Below are positions 1-7,793 of a DNA stretch of 32,292 nucleotides, in pieces. The position numbers and the translations under genes were made by a program. The stretch's first letter is position 1. The number at the start of each line of letters is the position of its first letter. Below the pieces are notes generated by a model that was given only the letters and a program-made list of their open reading frames with translations, was not told where the DNA came from and made no database searches. The DNA comes from an uncultured Christensenellaceae bacterium (lineage in GTDB: Bacteria > Bacillota > Clostridia > Christensenellales > Borkfalkiaceae), in the NCBI GenBank assembly GCA_910589015.1, contig CAJUSA010000014.1, positions 30,250 to 62,541 on the forward strand. The letters run 5' to 3'.

Positions 1-55
1 GTGAAGCGATAATTTTCAGTTTCGCGGAAGGCGTGGCTACACGCCTTTTTTTTAT
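1..55 (+). repeat. 55-bp direct repeat, copy 1 (contains terminator)
   Basis: This is identical over 55 bases to 195-249. It starts at the window edge, so the true left border is unknown. The 3' half is a rho-independent terminator: AGGCGTG (29-35), loop GCTA, CACGCCT (40-46), then eight T. It may be the end of a gene lying left of the window. Confidence 0.8.
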
Positions 56-194
56 TTGGAACGCCCGTTCGCTCACTCGGCGGCACCATGGCGCGTGTGC
101 CGCCTCGGACACGCTCGCCCGACGGCTCGCTTAGTTCGAATTGCGCTCACACCCCGCAGGGGTGCTGAGCAAATTGCAATTCTCACCCCCAAAT

Positions 195-249
195 GTGAAG
201 CGATAATTTTCAGTTTCGCGGAAGGCGTGGCTACACGCCTTTTTTTTAT
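195..249 (+). repeat. 55-bp direct repeat, copy 2 (contains terminator)
   Basis: Exact second copy of 1-55, with the same AGGCGTG/GCTA/CACGCCT hairpin and T8 tract (222-247). No gene lies between the copies, so the duplication carried the terminator together with about 28 bases upstream of it. Confidence 0.85.
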
Positions 250-339
250 ACGGCGGACAGCCGCGCCGTCTTTCGAGCGTCCGCTGTCATTGCCCCACTG
301 TCATTCCGAGCGTGGTTGCCGTCATTCCGAGCGCCCACT

Positions 340-450
340 GTCATTCCGAGCGTAGTCGAGGAATCTAAAAGCCCCTTCGACTGCGCTCACGGTGACAACA
401 GGCACCGCCTTTGCCCGTAAACGCTCAGGGTGACAACAGGCACCGCCTTT
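340..450. repeat. Interspersed GTCATTCCGAGCG / GGTGACAACAGG repeats
   Basis: A 26-bp element at 340-365 starts GTCATTCCGAGCG and ends CGAGGAATC. Partial copies of its start lie at about 299 and 321. A 22-bp direct repeat (391-412, 429-450) follows. Near-identical 26-mers occur in inverted orientation at 24163-24188 and, more diverged, at 11695-11719, so this is a dispersed family in this genome. Confidence 0.75.
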
Positions 451-463
451 TTCCGCAAACAAA

Positions 464-485
464 ATCCCCCGCGATTGCGGGGGAT
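464..485 (-). terminator. Terminator of the MerR-family gene
   Basis: A perfect 9-bp stem ATCCCCCGC / GCGGGGGAT with loop GATT lies just past the stop of the minus-strand gene ending at 508. Read on the minus strand it is followed by TTTTGTTTG, a short but usable T tract. Confidence 0.7.
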
Positions 486-507
486 CGGGCAGCCTTGCAA
501 AGTCCTT

Positions 508-1224
508 TTAATCGGAATAGCTTACGGCATGAAAATTTTTCGAGCCGCAATGCTTGCAAACGCAACGGCGCGTGCGCGGCGTATGCGCCGAAAAAAGAAA
601 TTCTTTTACGCTCGGGCGGAATTTCCCGCCGCAATCGGTGCAGACGCAAGCAAGATTTTTATAAGCGATTGCCACCGTGCCTATCACCGCCGCGACGGCG
701 CACGGCGCGCATACCGCGAACGGCACCCACAGCCCCGTTACGCCCCACACAACGGCGCTTGCCGCGATCGCCGCGTCCACCAAAAAACCGACGACCAACA
801 TCAACGCATAAGTCGCTCTCTGTTTTTGTTTTCCTTTCATGATCGTACGGATGTCGAAAAAAGATTTTGGGCTGAACGCCCCGCCTTCCGCAAGTTCGCG
901 GCGAACGGTTCTCACGCTGTCGCGGCAGGAAAGTTTTTCTCTGATCTCTTCGGTCAGTGTTTTTTCCCGCTCTTCCAGAACGCGCAGCAGAATTTTACGG
1001 CAGTTTTCTTCGTCGGAAAGTACGCTTTTGATTTCGGCCAAATTCAGTCCGAGCTGTTTATACAAACAGATCAGTTGCAACGTTTTCAAGCCGTCCTCGC
1101 CGTAAAGCCTTCTGCCGCCCTCTGAACGGCTTTGCGGTTTGAGCAAACCTTCCTTATCGTAAAACTGCACCGTGCGCACGGATACCCCGCAGAGCGCGGC
1201 AATTTCGCCCGTAGAATACGACAT
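508..1224 (-). CDS. MerR-family regulator with membrane segments and C-terminal zinc ribbon
   Basis: 238 residues. Residues 1-70 are a typical MerR winged helix-turn-helix (STGEIAALCGVSVRTVQFYD, then GLLKP and GGRRLY). Residues 71-112 look like the antiparallel coiled-coil dimer helix. Two hydrophobic segments follow (about 139-160 and 163-187), then a C-terminal region with two CxxC pairs (C195/C198 and C223/C226) resembling a zinc ribbon. The start has an excellent Shine-Dalgarno (TTAGGAGGTAGGT before ATG). Ligand and targets cannot be inferred. The membrane-plus-zinc-ribbon tail is unusual for MerR proteins, which are normally soluble, and suggests sensing at the membrane or a redox or metal input. 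It stands alone between its own terminator and the pckG terminator. The family assignment is firm; the function is open. Confidence 0.85.
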   Translation of the reverse strand: MSYSTGEIAALCGVSVRTVQFYDKEGLLKPQSRSEGGRRLYGEDGLKTLQLICLYKQLGLNLAEIKSVLSDEENCRKILLRVLEEREKTLTEEIREKLSCRDSVRTVRRELAEGGAFSPKSFFDIRTIMKGKQKQRATYALMLVVGFLVDAAIAASAVVWGVTGLWVPFAVCAPCAVAAVIGTVAIAYKNLACVCTDCGGKFRPSVKEFLFSAHTPRTRRCVCKHCGSKNFHAVSYSD

Positions 1225-1309
1225 ACCTACCTCCTAACCCGCACTTTACAACATTACGTTGCGTCACGAGCAAGCGTTTTACGGCACTTTTTTCGAAATT
1301 TTTCAAAAA

Positions 1310-1336
1310 AATCGCTCTCTCTTTTCAGAGAGAGCG
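1310..1336 (-). terminator. Terminator of pckG
   Basis: A 9-bp perfect stem CGCTCTCTC / GAGAGAGCG (1313-1321, 1328-1336) has a 6-base loop. Minus-strand reading gives A followed by seven T. It lies 7 bases past the pckG stop codon. Confidence 0.9.
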
Positions 1337-1342
1337 GTATTT

Positions 1343-3112
1343 TTACTTCTCGCAGTTCTTTTTTAACGTTGCAAGGCTTTCTTTAAGTTCTTTGGGCAGT
1401 CTGTCGCCGAACTGTTCGTAATAGCCCGCGATTTCGTCCGCTTCCGCCGACCAGCGCGCTTTGTCGATATAGAGGATCTTCTCTAAATCCTGCGCCGTCA
1501 TGTCAAGCCCTTCGAGGTCGATATCCTTTGCGTAAGGCACATAGCCGATCGCCGTTTCCTGCGCGTCGACGTCGCCGGCGCAGCGTTTTAAGATCCAGTC
1601 GAGCACGCGCATATTGTCGCCGAAGCCCGGCCAGAGGAACTCGCCGTTCTCGCCCTGACGGAACCAGTTGACGTTGAAGATCTTGGGCGGGTGCGCAACC
1701 TTTGCGCCCATCTCGATCCAGTGTCCGAAATAATCGCCCATATGATATCCGCAGAAGGGTTTCATTGCCATGGGGTCGTGACGGAGCACGCCGACCGCGC
1801 CCGTCGCCGCCGCCGTCGTTTCCGAGCTCATGATCGAGCCGACGAACACGCCGTGATTCCAGTCGCGCGACTGATACACGAGCGGCGTGGTGGTCGCTCT
1901 TCTGCCGCCGAAGATGATCGCGTCGAGCGGAACGCCTTCTTTCGAATTGAACGCGTCGGAAAGGCAGGGGCAGTTCGACGCGGGCGCCGTAAATCTCGAA
2001 TTGGGATGCGCCGCTTTCACGCCGCTTTCGCTCGTCCACTCGTTGCCCAGCCAGTCGATGAGGTGCGCGGGCGCCTGTTTGGTAAGCCCTTCCCACCACA
2101 CCGTGTTGTCTTCGGGGTTGATGGCGACGTTGGTGAAGATCGTGCCCTTCTGGGTTGCCGCAAGCGCGTTGGGGTTGGATTTCTCGTTCGTGCCGGGCGC
2201 TACGCCGAAGAATCCGTTTTCGGGGTTGACCGCCCACAGTCTGCCGTCGCTGCCGACGCGGATCCAGGCAATATCGTCGCCCACGCATTCGACTTTATAG
2301 CCGAGATCGCGGTAATGTTTGGGGGGAATGAGCATGGCAAGGTTGGTCTTGCCGCATGCGGACGGGAACGCCGCCGCCAGATAACGTTTTTTGCCGTCGG
2401 GATAGGTGACGCCCAAAATGAGCATGTGTTCCGCCATCCAGCCCTCGTTTTTACCGAGGTACGAAGCAATACGCAGTGCAAAGCATTTTTTACCGAGCAA
2501 CACGTTGCCGCCGTAAGCCGAGTTCACCGAAATGATCGTGTCGTCCTCGGGGAAATGCATGATATAACGGTTTTCGGGATCGACGTCGCACTTGCAGTGG
2601 AAGCCTTTGATGAAGTCGCCGTCTTTGCCGAGCGCCTCGTAGCAGTCAAGCCCGACGCGCGTCATGATCGCCATGTTCAGAACGACGTAAATGGAATCGG
2701 TCACTTCGATGCCGATTTTCGAGAACGGCGAGCCGACAACGCCCATCGAATAGGGAATGACGTACATCGTGCGCCCCTTCATCTTGCCCTTTGCAATATT
2801 CTTGCAGAGCGCATACGCCTCCTGCGGGTCCATCCAGTAGTTGATGGGGCCGGCGTCCTCTTTGTTCTTGCAGCAGATAAACGTACGCGCCTCGACGCGC
2901 GCCACGTCGTTTTCCGCCGTGCGGTGATAATAGCAACCGGGCAGTTTTTCCTGATTGAGCTTGATCATCTCGCCCGATTTGCACGCCTCTTCGCGCAGAG
3001 CGGCAAGCTGTTTCTCGCTGCCGTCGATCCAGACGATCTGATCGGGACAGGCAAGCTCGGCGCTTTCTTTGACGAAAGCAAGAACCTTTTTGTTCTGAGT
3101 TAATTCCTTCAT
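1343..3112 (-). CDS. pckG: Phosphoenolpyruvate carboxykinase (GTP)
   Basis: 589 residues, the normal length for the GTP-dependent class. It interconverts oxaloacetate plus GTP and phosphoenolpyruvate plus GDP and CO2. In anaerobes it often runs in the carboxylating direction to feed succinate or propionate formation, or acts in gluconeogenesis. Visible signatures are the P-loop with the hyper-reactive cysteine (FPSACGKTNLAM, 249-260, Cys253), the kinase-2 motif GDDIAW (278-283) and the substrate region YIMHFPEDD (183-191). I chose the ATG at 3112 over the upstream in-frame ATG at 3139 because a TAGGAG Shine-Dalgarno sits just before it; the upstream start would place that site inside the gene. 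It is monocistronic, with its own promoter and terminator. Confidence 0.96.
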   Translation of the reverse strand: MKELTQNKKVLAFVKESAELACPDQIVWIDGSEKQLAALREEACKSGEMIKLNQEKLPGCYYHRTAENDVARVEARTFICCKNKEDAGPINYWMDPQEAYALCKNIAKGKMKGRTMYVIPYSMGVVGSPFSKIGIEVTDSIYVVLNMAIMTRVGLDCYEALGKDGDFIKGFHCKCDVDPENRYIMHFPEDDTIISVNSAYGGNVLLGKKCFALRIASYLGKNEGWMAEHMLILGVTYPDGKKRYLAAAFPSACGKTNLAMLIPPKHYRDLGYKVECVGDDIAWIRVGSDGRLWAVNPENGFFGVAPGTNEKSNPNALAATQKGTIFTNVAINPEDNTVWWEGLTKQAPAHLIDWLGNEWTSESGVKAAHPNSRFTAPASNCPCLSDAFNSKEGVPLDAIIFGGRRATTTPLVYQSRDWNHGVFVGSIMSSETTAAATGAVGVLRHDPMAMKPFCGYHMGDYFGHWIEMGAKVAHPPKIFNVNWFRQGENGEFLWPGFGDNMRVLDWILKRCAGDVDAQETAIGYVPYAKDIDLEGLDMTAQDLEKILYIDKARWSAEADEIAGYYEQFGDRLPKELKESLATLKKNCEK

Positions 3113-3142
3113 GGTTTTACTCCTATATTTTTTACACACTTT

Positions 3143-3171
3143 ATTATACCATCATTCCATATAAAAGTAAA
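3143..3171 (-). promoter_or_regulatory. Sigma-A promoter of pckG
   Basis: Minus strand: TTTACT (3171-3166), 17-base spacer, TATAAT (3148-3143). This leaves a leader of about 25 bases that carries the TAGGAG ribosome binding site. Confidence 0.75.
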
Positions 3172-3207
3172 CTTTTTGAAGGAAAAATTTTTTATCACAT
3201 TTATTTT

Positions 3208-4194
3208 TCAGGCATCGCGCACCGTGATATAATCGCCCGTATCGGCGTCCTGAAACACCAGATACATGCCCTCTTTGTCCGAAAAGGGCGCATATGGCAC
3301 GAATGTGGAAACGATCCCTTCGGGAAAAGGCATCTCGCGCGCCACGCACAGATAGCGCGGCAGACCGTTCTCGTATACGATCCCCAAAAGCGCCTCGCCC
3401 GAATTGACCCATTCCGACTGCGGGAACGCCGTTAAAAGGCGTTTATCGGGCGGAAATTTTTCAAACGCCGCGCTCAGTTTTTCCCGCACGGTGTTGTAAT
3501 ATGTAAGCGTGCGTCCTGCGGGACGGGGCGGCACAGCCTCATCTTCGCCAGAATCGCGCCCGCCCGCGACTTTGCTTGTTTTTTTACGATCTGCGTTTGC
3601 AGCGCTTTCATCTTCATCATGCGCGTAATAGTCGTTTGCCGCGATCGCCTCGTCGTCGTAAGCGGCGGCGAGGCCGTCCCGAAAGGGACGCTTGTCTTGC
3701 GGGGCGTCCTCTGGCACGGGATCGGGTACGGCGGGCGTGGGCGCCAACGGCACGTTGGGCATGGGCGTCGGCAATTCGTTGGGCGGCAACGGGTTGGCAG
3801 GACGCCGTTTCTTTTTTTCGCCGCCCGCCTCGCTTACGGCAAGCAACAGCGACTGCACGGTGGCGTTTTCCTTTCCGCACGAGCCGAACGCGACCGCCTC
3901 TGCCCCGCCCGCGCGCACATAACACAACAGTGCGCAAAAACCTTCTTTCACCGAAGGGGCGGCAAATTCCTCGATCGCGCCTTCGGAAAAATCGAGACAG
4001 AACGTCTGCCCCGACGCGCGCACGACAAGCACATACCGCCCGTCGCGCACGGGCGCAAGCCCTAACAGACGGGGGGTGATTTTGAGCATTTCCCCCATTC
4101 GTTCGGCATAAACCGCGCCGCTCAGCGCGCTGCCGTCGGCGGTAAAGCCCTTTTTCACCTGCTTCATCACGCAGACCCTTTTTTCGTACGCCAT
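3208..4194 (-). CDS. Unknown two-domain protein with proline-rich linker
   Basis: 328 residues, not recognised. An N-terminal beta-rich domain (about 1-125, with ADGSALSGAVYAERMGEMLKI and RDGRYVLVVRASG) is joined by a lysine patch (KKKRR), a proline-rich linker (about 137-170) and an acidic stretch to a C-terminal domain (about 235-328) that ends in a strand-rich segment with VFQDADTGDYITV. There is no signal peptide or membrane segment, so it is probably cytoplasmic. I chose the ATG at 4194 (MAYEKRV) because GGAGGGAGT lies directly upstream; the longer frame from 4236 has no ribosome site. A TGCTATATT extended -10 lies about 30 bases further upstream. It looks like a standalone gene, and no function is proposed. 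Confidence 0.75.
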   Translation of the reverse strand: MAYEKRVCVMKQVKKGFTADGSALSGAVYAERMGEMLKITPRLLGLAPVRDGRYVLVVRASGQTFCLDFSEGAIEEFAAPSVKEGFCALLCYVRAGGAEAVAFGSCGKENATVQSLLLAVSEAGGEKKKRRPANPLPPNELPTPMPNVPLAPTPAVPDPVPEDAPQDKRPFRDGLAAAYDDEAIAANDYYAHDEDESAANADRKKTSKVAGGRDSGEDEAVPPRPAGRTLTYYNTVREKLSAAFEKFPPDKRLLTAFPQSEWVNSGEALLGIVYENGLPRYLCVAREMPFPEGIVSTFVPYAPFSDKEGMYLVFQDADTGDYITVRDA

Positions 4195-4352
4195 ACTCCC
4201 TCCGTGGTTTTTGGAATAAATATAGCATAACCGCACGGTCGAACCGCGTCGGAATTTGTCCGATTATGGGAACATTCGGCGCATCGCACGCCTTGCTTGC
4301 TCGGGAACAAACCGATTTGATAAATTTTTAGCAATTATTTTTGTCACAGGTA

Positions 4353-4380
4353 TTGACATTAAATTTTATCGTGCTATAAT
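4353..4380 (+). promoter_or_regulatory. Consensus sigma-A promoter of the alcohol dehydrogenase gene
   Basis: Perfect TTGACA (4353-4358) and perfect TATAAT (4375-4380) separated by 16 bases. The leader to the ATG is about 43 bases and includes AAGAGGTG. This is one of the closest-to-consensus promoters in the window and suggests strong expression. Confidence 0.9.
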
Positions 4381-4429
4381 ATTCGGCGGGGGAAATCCCG
4401 CTAAAAAATCAATTTCAAGAGGTGTTATT

Positions 4430-5647
4430 ATGGCAAGATTTACACTGCCGAGAGATCTTTATCACGGCAAAGGTTCGTTGGAGGCGCTCAAAACATTGCA
4501 AGGCAAACGCGCCATGATCTGCGTGGGCGGCGGCGCGATGAAGCGCTTCGGCTTCCTCGACAAAGCGATCGGCTATTTGCAGGAAGCGGGCATGAAAGTG
4601 GAAGTTTTCGAAGGCATCGAGCCCGATCCTTCGGTGGAAACGGTTATGAAAGGCGCTGCGGCGATGCAGAAGTTCAAACCCGATTGGATCGTAGCCATGG
4701 GCGGCGGTTCGCCCATCGACGCGGCGAAAGCCATGTGGATCAAATACGAATACCCGAACACGACGTTCGAGGACATGTGCAAGGTGTTCGGTCTGCCCAA
4801 GCTGAGAACGAAGGCGCACTTCTGCGCGATCCCCTCGACCTCGGGCACGGCGACCGAAGTGACGGCGTTCTCGATCATCACCAACTATCAGGACAGAATC
4901 AAATACCCCATCGCCGACTTCGAGATCACGCCCGACGTGGCGATCGTCGATCCCGATCTTGCCGAAACCATGCCGCAGAAATTAGTGGCGCACACGGGCA
5001 TGGACGCGATCACGCACGCGATCGAGGCATACGTTTCGACGGCAAACTGCGATTACACCGATCCGCTCGCCATTCACGCGATCGAAATGATTCAGAAAGA
5101 ACTTGTTCCCTCGTATAACGGCGACATGGACGCGCGCGCGAAGATGCACAACGCGCAGTGCCTTGCGGGGCAGGCGTTCTCGAACGCGCTTTTGGGCATC
5201 GTGCATTCCATGGCGCACAAGACGGGCGCGGCGTTCGAGGACTTCGGCGCGCACATCATTCACGGCGCGGCGAACGCCATGTACCTGCCCAAAGTCATTG
5301 CCTATAACGCGAAAGATCCGACGGCGAAAAAGCGTTACGGCGTGATTGCCGACTACATGCACCTCGGCGGAAAAGACGACGACGAGAAAGTACAGCTGTT
5401 GATCGCGCATCTGAGAAAGATGAACGACGAGCTGAATATTCCCCACTGCATCAAGAACTACGGCGCGGACAGCTATCCCTGCGAGCAGGGATTCGTACCC
5501 GAGGACGTGTTCCTTGCCCGTTTACCTGAGATCGCAAAGAACGCGATCGGCGACGCGTGCACGGGCAGCAATCCCCGTCAGCCTTCGCAGGAAGAGATGG
5601 AAAAGCTGCTCAAATGCTGCTACTACGATACCGAAGTCGATTTCTAA
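4430..5647 (+). CDS. Iron-containing alcohol dehydrogenase (AdhE C-terminal-like)
   Basis: 405 residues, a standalone group III iron-dependent alcohol dehydrogenase that closely resembles the alcohol dehydrogenase half of bifunctional AdhE. It would reduce an aldehyde such as acetaldehyde or butyraldehyde with NAD(P)H as a fermentative electron sink. Visible are the nucleotide-binding GGGSPIDAAKAMW (91-103), the conserved PSTSGTATEVTAFS (135-148), and the likely metal ligands Asp192 and His196 (GMDAITHAIEAY), His263 (SMAHKTG) and His278 (HIIHGAANAM). The start at 4430 is supported by AAGAGGTG just upstream; an in-frame extension to 4256 would run through the promoter and is rejected. It is one of only two plus-strand genes left of the origin, so it is transcribed against the expected fork direction despite its strong promoter. 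Confidence 0.95.
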   Translation: MARFTLPRDLYHGKGSLEALKTLQGKRAMICVGGGAMKRFGFLDKAIGYLQEAGMKVEVFEGIEPDPSVETVMKGAAAMQKFKPDWIVAMGGGSPIDAAKAMWIKYEYPNTTFEDMCKVFGLPKLRTKAHFCAIPSTSGTATEVTAFSIITNYQDRIKYPIADFEITPDVAIVDPDLAETMPQKLVAHTGMDAITHAIEAYVSTANCDYTDPLAIHAIEMIQKELVPSYNGDMDARAKMHNAQCLAGQAFSNALLGIVHSMAHKTGAAFEDFGAHIIHGAANAMYLPKVIAYNAKDPTAKKRYGVIADYMHLGGKDDDEKVQLLIAHLRKMNDELNIPHCIKNYGADSYPCEQGFVPEDVFLARLPEIAKNAIGDACTGSNPRQPSQEEMEKLLKCCYYDTEVDF

Positions 5648-5660
5648 AACGTGCAACAAA

Positions 5661-5687
5661 AAGCCCTGCCTTACGGCAGGGCTTTTT
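5661..5687. terminator. Bidirectional terminator between convergent genes
   Basis: Stem AGCCCTGCC / GGCAGGGCT (5662-5670, 5675-5683), loop TTAC, with a T5 tract on the right and an A5 tract on the left. It serves the plus-strand dehydrogenase and the minus-strand gene ending at 5702. Confidence 0.9.
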
Positions 5688-5701
5688 CTTTGACTGGGAA
5701 A

Positions 5702-6019
5702 TTATAAAAATACAACAACTTGCATTATGATCAAAACGACGTAACCCGCGATTTTTACCAAACCGATTGCAAGATCGCTCGGTTCGTCGTCCCCTTCGCG
5801 CACATTTCTTCGGTTCCAGAAAGAATGCCACCTGTTGCTTATATAGGCAAGCGGACGGGCAAACCGTATCATGACGATCCCCAACAATCCAAAGAAAGGC
5901 ACCGACAGAATCGCCCAAAGAGGAAGAGGCTTGAAAAGGATCAGAAGTACGGTTTCGGCAACAACCGCAAGAAAAAGGATTGCGGCGATAAGATTGGGTA
6001 ACGAAAAGATTTTTTTCAT
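5702..6019 (-). CDS. Small membrane protein of unknown function
   Basis: 105 residues with three probable membrane helices: about 5-25 (LPNLIAAILFLAVVAETVLL), 31-52 (PLWAILSVPFFGLLGIVMI) and 84-104 (AIGLVKIAGYVVLIIMQVVV). A charged stretch with several Arg and Asp/Glu lies between the last two. GGGGGAATT precedes the ATG. It starts 9 bases after the stop of the lipoprotein gene, so it is the last gene of a three-gene unit starting near 7760. I do not recognise the family. Confidence 0.75.
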   Translation of the reverse strand: MKKIFSLPNLIAAILFLAVVAETVLLILFKPLPLWAILSVPFFGLLGIVMIRFARPLAYISNRWHSFWNRRNVREGDDEPSDLAIGLVKIAGYVVLIIMQVVVFL

Positions 6020-6028
6020 AATTCCCCC

Positions 6029-6487
6029 TTATACCCGATACCGATACGTGCCCGTAACGGAATTTACGGTGATTCTGAGCGTCGGACTTATCCACATCCC
6101 GGGGAACTCGCCGCGCAAGGTCACGGTAAATTTATCTTGAAATTCTTTTTTATAACGTTTCCCCGGTTCGACGGACGCAACGATCTCGCCGTCGGGTAAA
6201 TCGGCGCCGTCGCTTTCCAAAGAGTACGTTATCTTTACGTTTTCCAACGCGTAAAAGGGCGCGGCGTCCACGGTTATGTAGTAGGTAAACAACATCACGT
6301 TGCCGCCGCCGACTCCGCTGCCCAACGAACAACCCACCTGCAAATATTCGGTGTAGTTTCCGTCATCAATTGTCCCCGAACCTTTTTCCACGCGTTTATG
6401 AACGGTCATGCCCATCCCGCAACCGGCGACGATCAAAAAAACTGCCGTAAGCACGACGTCGACGATCGAAATTCTTTTCCCCATCAT
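6029..6487 (-). CDS. Putative lipoprotein or membrane-anchored protein
   Basis: 152 residues. The N-terminus KRISIVDVVLTAVFLIVAGC reads as a lipoprotein signal with lipobox VAGC, so the mature protein would be tethered outside the membrane. The rest is beta-rich, with Gly-rich SLGSGVGGGNVML, an acidic middle and a strand-rich end (SPTLRITVNSVTGTYRYRV), possibly an immunoglobulin-like sandwich. Two ATG codons abut (6487 and 6484); the GGGGG ribosome site is better spaced for the second, so the true start may be one codon in. It is the middle gene of a three-gene operon with a propeller-like protein and a small membrane protein. Family not recognised. Confidence 0.7.
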   Translation of the reverse strand: MMGKRISIVDVVLTAVFLIVAGCGMGMTVHKRVEKGSGTIDDGNYTEYLQVGCSLGSGVGGGNVMLFTYYITVDAAPFYALENVKITYSLESDGADLPDGEIVASVEPGKRYKKEFQDKFTVTLRGEFPGMWISPTLRITVNSVTGTYRYRV

Positions 6488-6519
6488 ATCCCCCTTTTTT
6501 CCTTGTTAAATGAACGTTG

Positions 6520-7731
6520 TTACACCGCGAATAAGTCGTCGGTTTCTTTTCGTTCGGGATTGGGTGTGGCGAGCGTCAGGCACATATCGGTATCGGCGAT
6601 TTTCTTGCTTTTTCCCTCTTTCAGATAAAAGATATGCCGCCCGTTCGTACAGTAAATGCCGCCGTCCTCGGTGAAATCGAAATCGCAGACGCCGTTTTTA
6701 ACGACCTCGCGCTGCGTTCCCGTTACTTTGACGAGCTTCCAGCTCAGCGGAATAAATCCGTATTCCTTGTCTTTGTTCTTCTTGTTGCGTTTAAGCTCTT
6801 TGTCCGCGTCGATCATGTTGCCGTCGACGTAGATCTTGCGCGCGTTGCCCTTCTGTCCTTTCGCGGGGTTGACGCCGTCCGACGTTTCGGACGTGAGCGA
6901 TTTGCCCGTAAACATGATGACGAACATCTGCACAAACATGACGATCGCCTGCAAGATACGGTACGGAATGAGCAGGATATCCAAAAAGACGTTGCCCGCG
7001 CGTTTTTCTTTGGTGGGGCGTTCGATGCAGTAAAGCGTGCCGCCACGGTCGACTTTGGGTTTGAAAAAGGATAATTTCGGATCGCGCAGCACCTCGTTTA
7101 TTTCCATGGTATTAAGATCGAGCGTACAGATCGCGGCGGGCGAATATTTGCCCGTGTAGTTGCCGTTCGCGTCCATACCCGCCCCCGCGCTGCTGAAATA
7201 CACGCGCGACGGTTCGGTCGGGGAAAAATAGGCGTTTGCGTCGCGCACGTCGCCCGACGTATAGGTTTTGAGTTCGGCGGTCGCGGCGTTGAGGGTGCCC
7301 ACGCACGATGTCGCCCCGCGGTTGACGGTGACGGCGAGCACGTCGCCCGAGCGGTGAATGGATAAGATCTCTTCGTCGGACGAGGTCAGAATATGATCTT
7401 CCGTGATATTTTTCCCTTCGGACGGTTCGCCGAACACGTCTTTGCGGTAGACGCCCGAAGTTTCGTTGACGGTGAAGGAATAAAGCACCTTGTCGCCGTC
7501 CCACTGCACGGCGTTGACGTAGGAATAGACCTTTTGGTTTTTGCTTGCGAGGTAGCGTTCGCTGTCGCCGCGGAACTTGGCGCCCTCGCCCGTATACTTC
7601 CATTCGTCGCGTTTGCTTTTATTTTCCAGATAATCGCGGTAACGGCGGATATATTCGCTTTCGCGGTAAAACACTTTTTCCCCGTCGTATACGCCGATTT
7701 TATCGCCGTCGGCAAACACTAATTTTTCCAT
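6520..7731 (-). CDS. Propeller-like protein with central membrane hairpin, unknown function
   Basis: 403 residues. The N-terminal 240 residues consist of repeated short strands and turns (KLVFADGDKIGVYDGEKVFY, DGDKVLYSFTVNETSGVY, CTLDLNTMEINEV, DRGGTLYCIERP), as in beta-propeller or TolB-like proteins. A hydrophobic stretch at about 249-274 (LDILLIPYRILQAIVMFVQM) interrupts the fold, followed by a lysine-rich segment (ELKRNKKNKDKEYG) and a final strand-rich part (DFDFTEDGGIYCTNGRHIFYL). There is no N-terminal signal. The first 50 residues are charged (YRDYLENKSKRDEWKY). An AAGAGG ribosome site lies about 8 bases before the ATG. It is the first gene of a three-gene unit with a lipoprotein and a small membrane protein. 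Function unknown. Confidence 0.75.
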   Translation of the reverse strand: MEKLVFADGDKIGVYDGEKVFYRESEYIRRYRDYLENKSKRDEWKYTGEGAKFRGDSERYLASKNQKVYSYVNAVQWDGDKVLYSFTVNETSGVYRKDVFGEPSEGKNITEDHILTSSDEEILSIHRSGDVLAVTVNRGATSCVGTLNAATAELKTYTSGDVRDANAYFSPTEPSRVYFSSAGAGMDANGNYTGKYSPAAICTLDLNTMEINEVLRDPKLSFFKPKVDRGGTLYCIERPTKEKRAGNVFLDILLIPYRILQAIVMFVQMFVIMFTGKSLTSETSDGVNPAKGQKGNARKIYVDGNMIDADKELKRNKKNKDKEYGFIPLSWKLVKVTGTQREVVKNGVCDFDFTEDGGIYCTNGRHIFYLKEGKSKKIADTDMCLTLATPNPERKETDDLFAV

Positions 7732-7760
7732 AGCCGAAACCTCTTTTCTTTCTCGTTATG

Positions 7761-7789
7761 AGTGTATCATATTTTTCCGGAAAAGTAAA
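7761..7789 (-). promoter_or_regulatory. Promoter of the unknown three-gene envelope operon
   Basis: Minus strand: TTTACT (7789-7784), 17 bases, TACACT (7766-7761) with a TG one base before the -10 (extended -10). It lies between the iscR stop and the propeller gene, so the cluster is transcribed separately from the isc operon. Confidence 0.7.
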
Positions 7790-7793
7790 CGGT

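Larger units (their letters stand above)
1..507. other. Gene-free repeat-rich region at the left edge
   Basis: I see no credible gene here. The stretch holds two copies of a 55-bp repeat that each carry a terminator, hairpins between them (GGCGGCAC pairs with GTGCCGCC around 91-116; CACCCCGCAGGGGTG around 150-164), three GTCATTCCGAGCG motifs, and a 22-bp direct repeat (391-412 and 429-450) starting GGTGACAACAGG. The reading frames across it are low-complexity and lack ribosome binding sites. It looks like an intergenic accumulation of dispersed repeats downstream of the minus-strand MerR gene. Confidence 0.6.

Noticed and set aside
56..355. 99-codon frame between the 55-bp repeats
   Set aside because: Runs through the terminator copy and dispersed repeats, low complexity, no ribosome site.
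1691..3103. 470-codon plus-strand open frame
   Set aside because: Lies entirely antisense to pckG, is rich in Arg, Val and His as expected of a shadow frame, and has no ribosome site.
4256..4429. N-terminal extension of the alcohol dehydrogenase
   Set aside because: Would translate the consensus promoter; homologues start at MARFTLPRDLYHG.
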